Shown here: positions 5,710-11,401 of the stretch, one piece after another
Layout of the letters: each line of letters begins with the position of its first letter
Numbering within the stretch: position 1 is the stretch's first letter
DNA from: JAPLKX01 sp035530195
GTDB lineage: Bacteria > Hydrogenedentota > Hydrogenedentia > Hydrogenedentales > SLHB01
Length of the DNA: 11,401 nucleotides
Reading direction: 5' to 3'
Assembly (NCBI GenBank): GCA_035530195.1
Contig: DATKVG010000054.1
Location: 1-11,401 of the forward strand
The notes under the pieces: model-generated
The model's input: the letters and a program-made list of their open reading frames with translations, nothing else
Databases searched by the model: none
Told to the model about the DNA's origin: nothing
Program-made: the position numbers and the translations under genes

Positions 5710-8040
5710 TTATTCGGGTCTGCGCCATTTCCACGCCGGGTCGGCGTACGGGATTTTGGGGTGAAGAATACGTTCGCCCAGTTCGCCGGCGGCGTTGGGC
5801 ACCTTCGGTATCCGGTCAAGTTCCGTCATCGACTCCTCGAGCTCCAACGGGAGCGGCGCGATATCTTCGGGCAGTATGTTGCAGGTCAGAAAGACGAGCA
5901 GTTCAGTGCTTTCTTTGCTGATGATGTTGCTCTTGAACAGCACGTTGACAATGGGGATATCGCCCAGCACCGGGATCCGCCGCGTCTGATTTTCGTCGTC
6001 AAACCGCCGCAGCCCGCCAATAAAGATCGTCTGGCCGTTGCGCGTCCGCAGGGTGGTCTGCGTCTCGCGCTTGTCCTCGATGGGGATGTTGTTGAGTTCG
6101 CCCTTGGTGTCGCTCTGTTTGGCGCTGAGTTCCGCGATGATGTAGTCGTCGTGCGTGACGCGCGGCGTGACCTCGAGCACAATGCCGATGTCTTTGAACG
6201 CCGTCGTTGCAATCGGCGGCCCCGAAAGCCCCTGTGTGAATTCCTGGTACGGGAGTTCCTGCGTGATGTTAATCAGCGCCTTCTTGTTCTCAACCGTGGT
6301 TATCACGGGGTTAGCCAGGAGCCGCGCTTTCTGCGCGCGCACCTCCGCGCCGATAATGCCCCGAATGCTGATATCGCTCGAAAGGATCGAAAACGCCAGA
6401 CGCCCACTGAGCGGCACCGGGCCCACTACATTCGGCGCGACGGGGCTGCTCGTGGCGTCGGTTTCGAGTCCAAGGGCGTCAATGTTGCCGATCAGGTCGC
6501 CCCGGCGGTTGAGGTGTTGCACGCTTTCTATGAACCAGTCGACGCCGGTCTGCGACTCGTCGTTGAGCAGGGCGTCAACGATCATGGTATCGATGCTGAC
6601 CTGGCGCACCGGCAGGTCGACCTGCTCCATCAGCGCGCGTACCTGCTCGATCACGACCGGCATATCCGTCACGACGATATGGCGCGAACGCTCGTCAACC
6701 GCGGCTTTCCCGATGTCGGGAGACAACATGCTCTCGACCATTTTCAGCAACTCTTCGGGTTCCGCGTTGTTGATTTTGATCGCTTCTGTTACGGTCGGGG
6801 TGACCGGTTTACTGATATCGAGGTCTTTCGCAAGATTTGTAAGCTCGGTAACGCGCACTTCAGGCCCCGCCACGATAAGCATGTTGGTTGTTTCGTTCAC
6901 CGAGAGGGCTACCAGCGTCGCGTCGAGGCTGCCGATAAGCAGGTCCTCCAGCGTCTTTCTCACGTCCGACGCTTTGGCATTCTCAAGCCTCACCATCGAC
7001 GTCACACGTTTGGCCGCAACCGCCTGGGCGTACGGCACAATATGATATACGCCCGACTCGGGCACCATACCCAACCCGTTCATCCGCAACACCGTGTCGA
7101 TCGCCGCCTGCAGCGTCACATTGCGCAAGTTCGCCGTTACCACGCCCGTCAGGTCAGACCCGGCTATCACGTTTATCTGCGCCTTCTGCGCCAACAGCGC
7201 CACCACATTGCTCAATTCCATTTCGCGGAAGTCGATGTTTACGATCTGCTGCAGCGGGTCCCCTTGAAACTTCGGTTGCGGGGGCCGCTTATCCTTCTTG
7301 GGCGCCGTCGCGAGAACGGCTGACGATTGCCCCGTCTTGACCGGCTCTTGCGCGGCCGCCGGTGCGGGCGCCGGCAACGCCGTTACGTCCACTTCCGACT
7401 TCGGCGCGGGCTCCGGCGTCGCGCTATCCGGGGCTGCCGGCGCGGCCGGTTCGGGAGCCGCAGCCGGCGCCGCTTCTGCGGCGGGCGGTTCAGCGGTGGC
7501 CGCCAGAGGCGCCAATTCCGTTGCGTCGGTTACGACAAGTGGGACACTGGCCGTCGCGTCGGTCACAACCTGTTTCATTTTTCCCATGGCGGGCAAAGCC
7601 GGAATCGCAACGGGACTCGAGGAGCGCGCAGGCGGAGGCGGAGACGGCTCGCCGCCCGCCGCATCAGGCGCGGCCGAACCTGCCCCGGCGCCGTCCGCCA
7701 ACAGAATAGCGGCCGGGACGGACGCCTCAAACACGAACGGCGGAGCCGCCGCGAGATCCGAGGGTGCACCCTGATACGCATGTGGCGCCATCATCACACT
7801 CGCCCGCTTGAGCTTGCGCAGGTTTGTCGCCAGTTGCGCCACCGCCTGATCAAGCCGCTGTTCCTGCAGCACCACGGCCACGCCCGGGCAACTCGCCCCG
7901 CCCGTGGCCATCTCGCCACGCCCCAGCGGCTCCGGCAGTACGCCGGCCGGTTGCACGGCGGAACACGGCTCCAAAACCGCTACCAACGCGACCGTCGTTA
8001 CCACAAAAGTCGCCAGGCAATTACGACTAAGCTGGGACAT
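5710..8040 (-). CDS. pilQ: Type IV pilus secretin PilQ
   Basis: PilQ forms the outer-membrane ring through which the pilus passes. The product is 776 residues. Residues 1-28 are a signal peptide (hydrophobic core, likely cleavage after CSA). A short helical part (about 54-80) and a long Pro/Ala-rich linker (about 95-255) follow, with the tandem 11-residue repeat VVTDATASVPL / VVTDATELAPL (158-179). Then come an N0/STN domain (about 260-338), two N1-type ring modules (about 346-410 and 416-478), and the secretin barrel (about 478-722) with VLGDIPIVNVLF at 691-702. In that motif N replaces the usual G, and the usual TP near its end reads TC (719-720). No AMIN domain is recognisable. The ATG at 8040 is 3 bp after the pilP stop, with AAGGAG (complement of 8050-8055) 9 nt upstream. 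GspD is the main alternative, but pilMNOP neighbours decide for PilQ. Confidence 0.93.
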   Translation of the reverse strand: MSQLSRNCLATFVVTTVALVAVLEPCSAVQPAGVLPEPLGRGEMATGGASCPGVAVVLQEQRLDQAVAQLATNLRKLKRASVMMAPHAYQGAPSDLAAAPPFVFEASVPAAILLADGAGAGSAAPDAAGGEPSPPPPARSSSPVAIPALPAMGKMKQVVTDATASVPLVVTDATELAPLAATAEPPAAEAAPAAAPEPAAPAAPDSATPEPAPKSEVDVTALPAPAPAAAQEPVKTGQSSAVLATAPKKDKRPPQPKFQGDPLQQIVNIDFREMELSNVVALLAQKAQINVIAGSDLTGVVTANLRNVTLQAAIDTVLRMNGLGMVPESGVYHIVPYAQAVAAKRVTSMVRLENAKASDVRKTLEDLLIGSLDATLVALSVNETTNMLIVAGPEVRVTELTNLAKDLDISKPVTPTVTEAIKINNAEPEELLKMVESMLSPDIGKAAVDERSRHIVVTDMPVVIEQVRALMEQVDLPVRQVSIDTMIVDALLNDESQTGVDWFIESVQHLNRRGDLIGNIDALGLETDATSSPVAPNVVGPVPLSGRLAFSILSSDISIRGIIGAEVRAQKARLLANPVITTVENKKALINITQELPYQEFTQGLSGPPIATTAFKDIGIVLEVTPRVTHDDYIIAELSAKQSDTKGELNNIPIEDKRETQTTLRTRNGQTIFIGGLRRFDDENQTRRIPVLGDIPIVNVLFKSNIISKESTELLVFLTCNILPEDIAPLPLELEESMTELDRIPKVPNAAGELGERILHPKIPYADPAWKWRRPE

Positions 8041-8043
8041 GGT

Positions 8044-8601
8044 CTAACGCTCCTTCAGTTCCACTTGAATTAAAGATTCCCCCACCCGGAACACCACGTG
8101 GTCTTCTTCAATGGCTACCACGACAGTTCCATCGGCGTATTCGTACCCGGGTTCAACCACCTCGTTGTCCACCACCGCCACCGGGAATGATTCGTCCCAC
8201 ACAATGCCCGAAACCATTTTGCTCATGACCTTGCCCAACGTGGCCGGGGCAACCGGCGCGCCCGTCCCTTCTTTATCGGTTCGCACCGCCACCTTGCCCA
8301 CCAACGGCGCCATCACGTCTCGCGCCACGCGGTCCTTTTCGTAATCGAAGTCCACTTCCTGGATGCTCGCCAGCAGGGCGTCTATATCTATCTCGGCGGT
8401 CTCCGCCGGCGCCGCCCCTGCGGCCGGGGCCGCCGACGGGGCCGCGGCAGGCGCGCCGGCCGTGCTGGCAGGCGCGGTCGCGGAAGGTCCGGCCGTTGCC
8501 GGAGCAGTGACCCCCTTGATTACAAACTGGTAAAACAGAACACCCACCAGTACGACACCCATCACGGCCATGATGATGATTTGTCTACGTTGCGAGTTCA
8601 C
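8044..8601 (-). CDS. pilP: PilP-like type IV pilus alignment subunit (membrane-anchored)
   Basis: PilP links the PilN-PilO inner-membrane complex to the PilQ secretin. The 185-residue product has one N-terminal transmembrane helix (about 9-28), an Ala/Pro/Ser low-complexity linker (about 31-68), an acidic helix (about 69-90), and a C-terminal beta-rich domain (about 125-185, GIVWDESFPVAVVDNEVV...) like the PilP/GspC homology region. There is no lipobox Cys at the N-terminus, unlike the classical PilP lipoprotein, so the anchor resembles that of GspC. The start is GTG at 8601-8599, overlapping the pilO stop as GTGA, with a GAGGA-type RBS 9 nt upstream; the pilQ ATG follows 3 bp after its TAG. 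Sequence similarity to PilP is weak by eye and the call leans on gene order. Confidence 0.8.
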   Translation of the reverse strand: MNSQRRQIIIMAVMGVVLVGVLFYQFVIKGVTAPATAGPSATAPASTAGAPAAAPSAAPAAGAAPAETAEIDIDALLASIQEVDFDYEKDRVARDVMAPLVGKVAVRTDKEGTGAPVAPATLGKVMSKMVSGIVWDESFPVAVVDNEVVEPGYEYADGTVVVAIEEDHVVFRVGESLIQVELKER

Positions 8602-9170
8602 GACTTACTTTCCTCGCTCGGTTGTTTGAAACGAAACGTGCTCAGCCGGAACGAAGCCGTCGCGATCCCGTTCTCGACCTTGCCGATATTCAGTTCGCTG
8701 ATCTTAAGATACCGCTGGTACCGCTCGAGCCGGTTGATGAACGTCGCTATCTGATGAAACGTGCCCCGAGCCTTCACGCTGTACGGGATCACCTCTTTTT
8801 TCGTGTCTCCCGCCGGCGCCAGCTTCGACAACTCCACCAGCAAGCCAATCTCGCCCGCCAGCGATTCAAACTGGCGAAGCAGCGCCTGGATCTCCTGCGT
8901 ATTCGGCAGCCGCTCTTCGAACTGCGTCACCAACTGCTGCATCTGAGAAGCCTTCGCACGCAACTCACCGATATTCTGCTGGGTTTCCAGCGCCAGTTTG
9001 AGTTTCTGCGCCACTTGCCTGTTTTCTGCGACCAACCCCGCCAGTTTCTCGTTCTGCGCGTTGTACAACACAAAATAAAACCCCGCGGCCAACAAAACCG
9101 TCACTCCCAGTATTATGCCGACCGCCGCCCAATCCCTCGGGGTGACCGTGCCTTTCCAGAAATCCATCAT
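8598..9170 (-). CDS. pilO: Type IV pilus inner-membrane platform protein PilO
   Basis: PilO pairs with PilN in the inner membrane and contacts PilP. The 190-residue product has a short cytoplasmic start (MMDFWKGTVTPRDW), a transmembrane helix (about 15-36), a coiled coil (about 38-92, Gln/Leu/Lys rich) and a C-terminal ferredoxin-like domain (about 93-182) with PYSVKARGTFHQIATFINRLERYQRYLKISEL, the classic PilO pattern. The first of two adjacent ATGs overlaps the pilN stop (ATGA) and has GGGAGG (complement of 9180-9185) 9 nt upstream. Its stop overlaps the pilP start. Length and layout are typical, and nothing appears broken. Confidence 0.92.
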   Translation of the reverse strand: MMDFWKGTVTPRDWAAVGIILGVTVLLAAGFYFVLYNAQNEKLAGLVAENRQVAQKLKLALETQQNIGELRAKASQMQQLVTQFEERLPNTQEIQALLRQFESLAGEIGLLVELSKLAPAGDTKKEVIPYSVKARGTFHQIATFINRLERYQRYLKISELNIGKVENGIATASFRLSTFRFKQPSEESKS

Positions 9171-9817
9171 GCGCCGCGGCCTCCCTGATTGATAAGGTAT
9201 TCGAGCGTGAACCCGCGCACCTTGTAACTCTCAAACAACGTGTCCTGAAACTTGGGAAGGTCCAACTGGAAAATTCCGGAGAACTCTTGGTCGTCCTGCA
9301 TGTTGTAGGTCAGCGGGTTGATGTCGCTGGTGCCGTCGGCCCCTTCGATCACGTAGCCCGTAAGCTCGAGGATGGGCCGCCTTACCGTTATTTTCTTGAT
9401 CTCTTCCTTCTTGGTTTGCGGGTTCATCTCCTTGCGCGTCTCGGTGAATTGTTTTTCCTTCACCGCAATCGAGCTGAACCAGAAATTGTCCGGCGTCAAA
9501 CGGCTCACGTTCCACAATTGGCGCGACCAGATGATCCGGTCCGCCAAGATCTCGTTGATAATCGAAACTTTCTCCGCCAGCTCGACCTTTTGCGTCTCGA
9601 GCCGCTCGAACTCATCCACGATATCCTGCAGGGTCTGGAGCTTTTCAGTGCTGTCTTTCAAGATGGCCCGCTGCTCGCCGATCTGCCGTTGTTTGTCCAC
9701 CGACATCCCCGCCAAAGCCAACAGCACCAGCCCCGCCGCCAGCAGGCTGGCCACATAAGGAACCGGAGAACGTTTGATCGGGCGAAGGTGCCAGGGCAAC
9801 AGGTTTATGTCTATCAT
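9167..9817 (-). CDS. pilN: Type IV pilus inner-membrane protein PilN
   Basis: PilN docks PilM to the membrane and dimerises with PilO. The 216-residue product begins MIDINLLPWHLRPIKR, containing the INLLP motif (4-8) that inserts into the PilM groove. A transmembrane helix (about 19-38) and a coiled coil (about 40-92) follow. The periplasmic domain (about 95-216) is longer than in typical PilN because of a charged insert around residues 121-145 (KEKQFTETRKEMNPQTKKEE). The ATG overlaps the pilM stop by 4 bp (ATGA), and AGGAG (complement of 9828-9832) lies 10 nt upstream. Overlaps on both sides indicate translational coupling. Confidence 0.93.
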   Translation of the reverse strand: MIDINLLPWHLRPIKRSPVPYVASLLAAGLVLLALAGMSVDKQRQIGEQRAILKDSTEKLQTLQDIVDEFERLETQKVELAEKVSIINEILADRIIWSRQLWNVSRLTPDNFWFSSIAVKEKQFTETRKEMNPQTKKEEIKKITVRRPILELTGYVIEGADGTSDINPLTYNMQDDQEFSGIFQLDLPKFQDTLFESYKVRGFTLEYLINQGGRGA

Positions 9818-11037
9818 AAGGCCGCCGCTCCTCGTGCCGCCAACCCGACGGCCACCATGAACTGCGCGGGCCGCTCGGTCAACGGCATCACGCCGCGCCG
9901 GTCGCCCATCTGCAAGGCGCTCTCCGCCGGATTCGCCACATCCACGTCTTTAATACTTAACTCCTCGCTGAGCGTGTGCCGCAGAAGCGGTATCGAGGCC
10001 ACACCCCCGCTCAGGATCAACCTGTTCACCGGGCTCTCGTAAAGCTCATGTTCGTAGTAGTCGAACGACCGCCGAATCTCCGAAACCAGCTTCGCCAGCG
10101 GGGCCGCCATGATCTCTTCCAGCGGCTTCCCCCCGATCGGCTGCGGCGCCGGCTTCACGGCAGGGCTTTGGCCGGGCCCGTCGGAGATTCCCGGCTCATC
10201 CTCGAACGGATCGAGAAGCGATGAAGTTGCAACGGGCGGTGCGGCCGGCGGCGGTGGCGGCTCATTCCCGGCCTGTTGCGCCGGAACCCCATGGGCTTCG
10301 GCGATCGAGTTTTGAAGCAACTTTTCCGCCTCGTCAAACTCGCACCGCCGCGCGCGCGAAATCGATTGGATCAGGTCCCGGCCGCCCCAGCTCACGTCGC
10401 GAATGAAGTTCGACACACCATCCTTGACAAAGTGGATGCTCACCGACGTCAGGCCTATGTTGATCAACGCCACCGTCTCCCCCACCCGCAGGTTGTCACA
10501 CGCTTCCGCCGCGTCCGCCAACGCCAGCGCGTCCACCCCAAGGATGCCGACCTTCACCTCCGCCGATTGCGTCACCTGCAGGCGCACGTCTATCAGTTCG
10601 TGTTTGGCCGCCAGCAGCAGGATCTTCAGCAGCTTGTCCTCACCCTGCATCACCGTGTCCAGCAGGGTCCAGTCAAGGAAAACCTCGCTCAAATCGTAAG
10701 GGATGTGCTGGCCCGCCTCCTTTTCAACCGCCTCCTGAAGCCGCTCTTCGGGCATGTTTGCCAGCCGCGGATACCGGATTACGACCGACTGCCCGGGCAG
10801 CGCCGTTACCACGATGCTCTGCGCCTCAACCAACGTCCTCAACGATTCCCGCACGGCGACCGCCTGAGTGGTAATTGGATCAATATTAAACTGGTTGCGG
10901 TCAACAAGCGCATAACCCGCCGCGTCCAACCGCAACCGCCCTCCCGGCCTTGACATCTGCACCGATTTGACCGAGTGCGTCCCTATGTCAATTCCTATCG
11001 CTCTTTTCGGCTTGGAAAACAGCACGGGATTCACCAC
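9814..11037 (-). CDS. pilM: Type IV pilus assembly protein PilM (actin-like ATPase)
   Basis: PilM is the cytoplasmic FtsA-like protein that binds the PilN N-terminus. The 407-residue product has the phosphate-1 motif AIGIDIGTHSVKSVQ (13-27), the phosphate-2 motif INIG (192-195) and the adenosine motif LSGGVASIPLL (342-352). YPRLANMP...KEAGQHIPYDLSEV (89-119) is typical PilM. A Pro-rich insert (about 255-305) replaces a short surface loop. The longest frame starts GTG GTG at 11037. A GGAG (complement of 11038-11041 region) sits too close to those codons, whereas GTG at 11025 (residue 5) is 11 nt from it and yields the usual short N-terminus, so the true start is probably 11025. An ATG at 11042 is out of frame. 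It is the first gene of the operon, under the promoter at 11171-11199. Confidence 0.94.
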   Translation of the reverse strand: MVNPVLFSKPKRAIGIDIGTHSVKSVQMSRPGGRLRLDAAGYALVDRNQFNIDPITTQAVAVRESLRTLVEAQSIVVTALPGQSVVIRYPRLANMPEERLQEAVEKEAGQHIPYDLSEVFLDWTLLDTVMQGEDKLLKILLLAAKHELIDVRLQVTQSAEVKVGILGVDALALADAAEACDNLRVGETVALINIGLTSVSIHFVKDGVSNFIRDVSWGGRDLIQSISRARRCEFDEAEKLLQNSIAEAHGVPAQQAGNEPPPPPAAPPVATSSLLDPFEDEPGISDGPGQSPAVKPAPQPIGGKPLEEIMAAPLAKLVSEIRRSFDYYEHELYESPVNRLILSGGVASIPLLRHTLSEELSIKDVDVANPAESALQMGDRRGVMPLTERPAQFMVAVGLAARGAAAL

Positions 11038-11049
11038 TCCATAAGTCGT

Positions 11050-11061
11050 CGCGCATGCGCG
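11050..11061. repeat. 12-bp perfect palindrome in the pilM leader
   Basis: CGCGCATGCGCG is fully self-complementary and lies in the 5' untranslated leader, about 25-35 bp upstream of the likely pilM start. It could pair between strands as an operator or fold only poorly as RNA because no loop separates the arms. A regulatory role is inferred. Confidence 0.3.
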
Positions 11062-11170
11062 CCTTCACTGGCAGACCGTTTAAACCTGGGCACGTCTCCC
11101 CACAGACGGTGGCATGTGCAGGCCCAAAACTCCTGCCTTACACTCACCCCATATTTTGTCGTCTGCGCAA

Positions 11171-11199
11171 ACACTATCAGAAATTCCACTTTCTGTCAA
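11171..11199 (-). promoter_or_regulatory. Sigma70-type promoter of the pilMNOPQ operon
   Basis: On the minus strand a perfect TTGACA (11199-11194) is followed after exactly 17 bp by TAGTGT (11176-11171), matching the first two and last bases of the -10 consensus. The predicted start near 11164 leaves a leader of roughly 125-140 nt before pilM. No sigma54 motif (GG-N10-GC) was noticed there. Confidence 0.65.
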
Positions 11200-11311
11200 C
11201 ACTTTTTGTACGCCTGTTCCCTTTCAAATTGCGTGCCAATATGCCGCCCCAACACCCTGCATTTGCCCGTTAGGCTGCACTACGCCACTGTCCATTGTTA
11301 TATGGTAACGG
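11200..11311. other. Intergenic DNA without recognisable gene
   Basis: The whole stretch from the pilM start to the right edge (11038-11401) holds no believable coding frame. The frames present are antisense shadows or lack starts. This part is AT-richer than the genes and shows only a short GTTA/TAAC inverted repeat around 11297-11309. It separates the leftward pil promoter from the possible rightward promoter. Confidence 0.5.
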
Positions 11312-11341
11312 TTTACATCTCTGGAAATCTGTTCTTAAACG
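11312..11341 (+). promoter_or_regulatory. Weak candidate promoter for a rightward gene beyond the edge
   Basis: TTTACA (11312-11317, 5 of 6) is followed after 17-18 bp by TTAAAC/TAAACG (3 of 6). The -10 overlaps the palindrome at 11336-11349, the arrangement expected for a repressed promoter. The hexamers alone would be a weak call. Confidence 0.35.
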
Positions 11342-11349
11342 AACGTTTA
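11336..11349. promoter_or_regulatory. Operator-like palindrome near right edge
   Basis: TAAACGAACGTTTA has perfect 6-bp arms around AA. The 15 bases 11336-11350 match 684-698 at the dinB start in 11 positions, and all four differences are transitions. Both are followed by TACG. It could be bound by the same repressor as the dinB site. Confidence 0.5.
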
Positions 11350-11394
11350 GGTACGTCAGGCGGAAGGTAAACTGTCGACAAAAACACGCCGTTT

Positions 11395-11398
11395 GGAG
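11395..11398 (+). promoter_or_regulatory. Ribosome-binding site of a gene starting past the right edge
   Basis: GGAG followed by ATA are the last bases of the window. With the operator and promoter-like sequence 45-80 bp upstream, a start codon a few bases beyond the edge is likely. The gene itself is not visible. Confidence 0.35.
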
Positions 11399-11401
11399 AT
11401 A

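Noticed and set aside
5668..7323. 551-codon open frame antisense to pilQ
   Set aside because: Arg/His-rich shadow product with no recognisable domain, overlapping the operon terminator and the conserved secretin region.
11038..11164. Riboswitch in the pilM leader (for example c-di-GMP)
   Set aside because: The leader is long enough, but no conserved aptamer pattern was recognisable by eye; a covariance-model search would be needed to claim one.

Overview
The window looks like a chromosomal piece of a GC-rich, diderm (Gram-negative type) bacterium. The evidence is an outer-membrane secretin with its type IV pilus assembly partners, GC-rich third positions that create very long false antisense frames, and TTG/GTG starts beside ATG. 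No rRNA, tRNA or taxon marker is present, so the phylum cannot be fixed. The palindrome-rich intergenic DNA and the gene style would fit an environmental lineage of the PVC or a neighbouring group, but that is a guess.

Left region (1-561, minus strand). Three small genes run leftward: an 81-residue two-helix membrane protein, a 45-residue Gly/Cys-rich single-helix protein, and the first 11 codons of a gene that leaves the window and resembles a HicB-family antitoxin. The HicB-like gene has its own extended -10 promoter and a 14-bp palindrome where a repressor could sit.

Mutagenesis region (562-5640, plus strand). A clear sigma70-type promoter with an 18-bp inverted repeat at the expected transcription start drives dinB (DNA polymerase IV). 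About 570 bp of palindromic DNA follows: a mirrored hairpin array, then a 223-bp nested palindrome with 34-bp perfect terminal arms. Immediately after it lies a 1032-residue DnaE2/ImuC-like polymerase III alpha subunit with an intact polymerase triad but an eroded PHP domain. Together they suggest a translesion synthesis pair without ImuA or ImuB. A sequence closely matching the dinB operator recurs at the right edge, overlapping a weak promoter for a gene that starts just outside the window. This is consistent with one shared repressor, LexA-like or TetR-like.

Pilus region (5641-11199, minus strand). A strong promoter starts a compact pilM-pilN-pilO-pilP-pilQ operon with 4-bp stop/start overlaps, or a 3-bp gap before pilQ. 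It ends in an intrinsic terminator that lies between the convergent dnaE2 and pilQ. PilM is the cytoplasmic actin-like scaffold, PilN and PilO form the inner-membrane heterodimer, PilP bridges the periplasm and PilQ is the outer-membrane channel. PilM, PilP and PilQ each carry a Pro/Ala-rich low-complexity segment.

Right edge (11200-11401). No coding sequence is seen. The stretch holds a possible rightward promoter, the second operator-like palindrome and a ribosome-binding site at the last bases.
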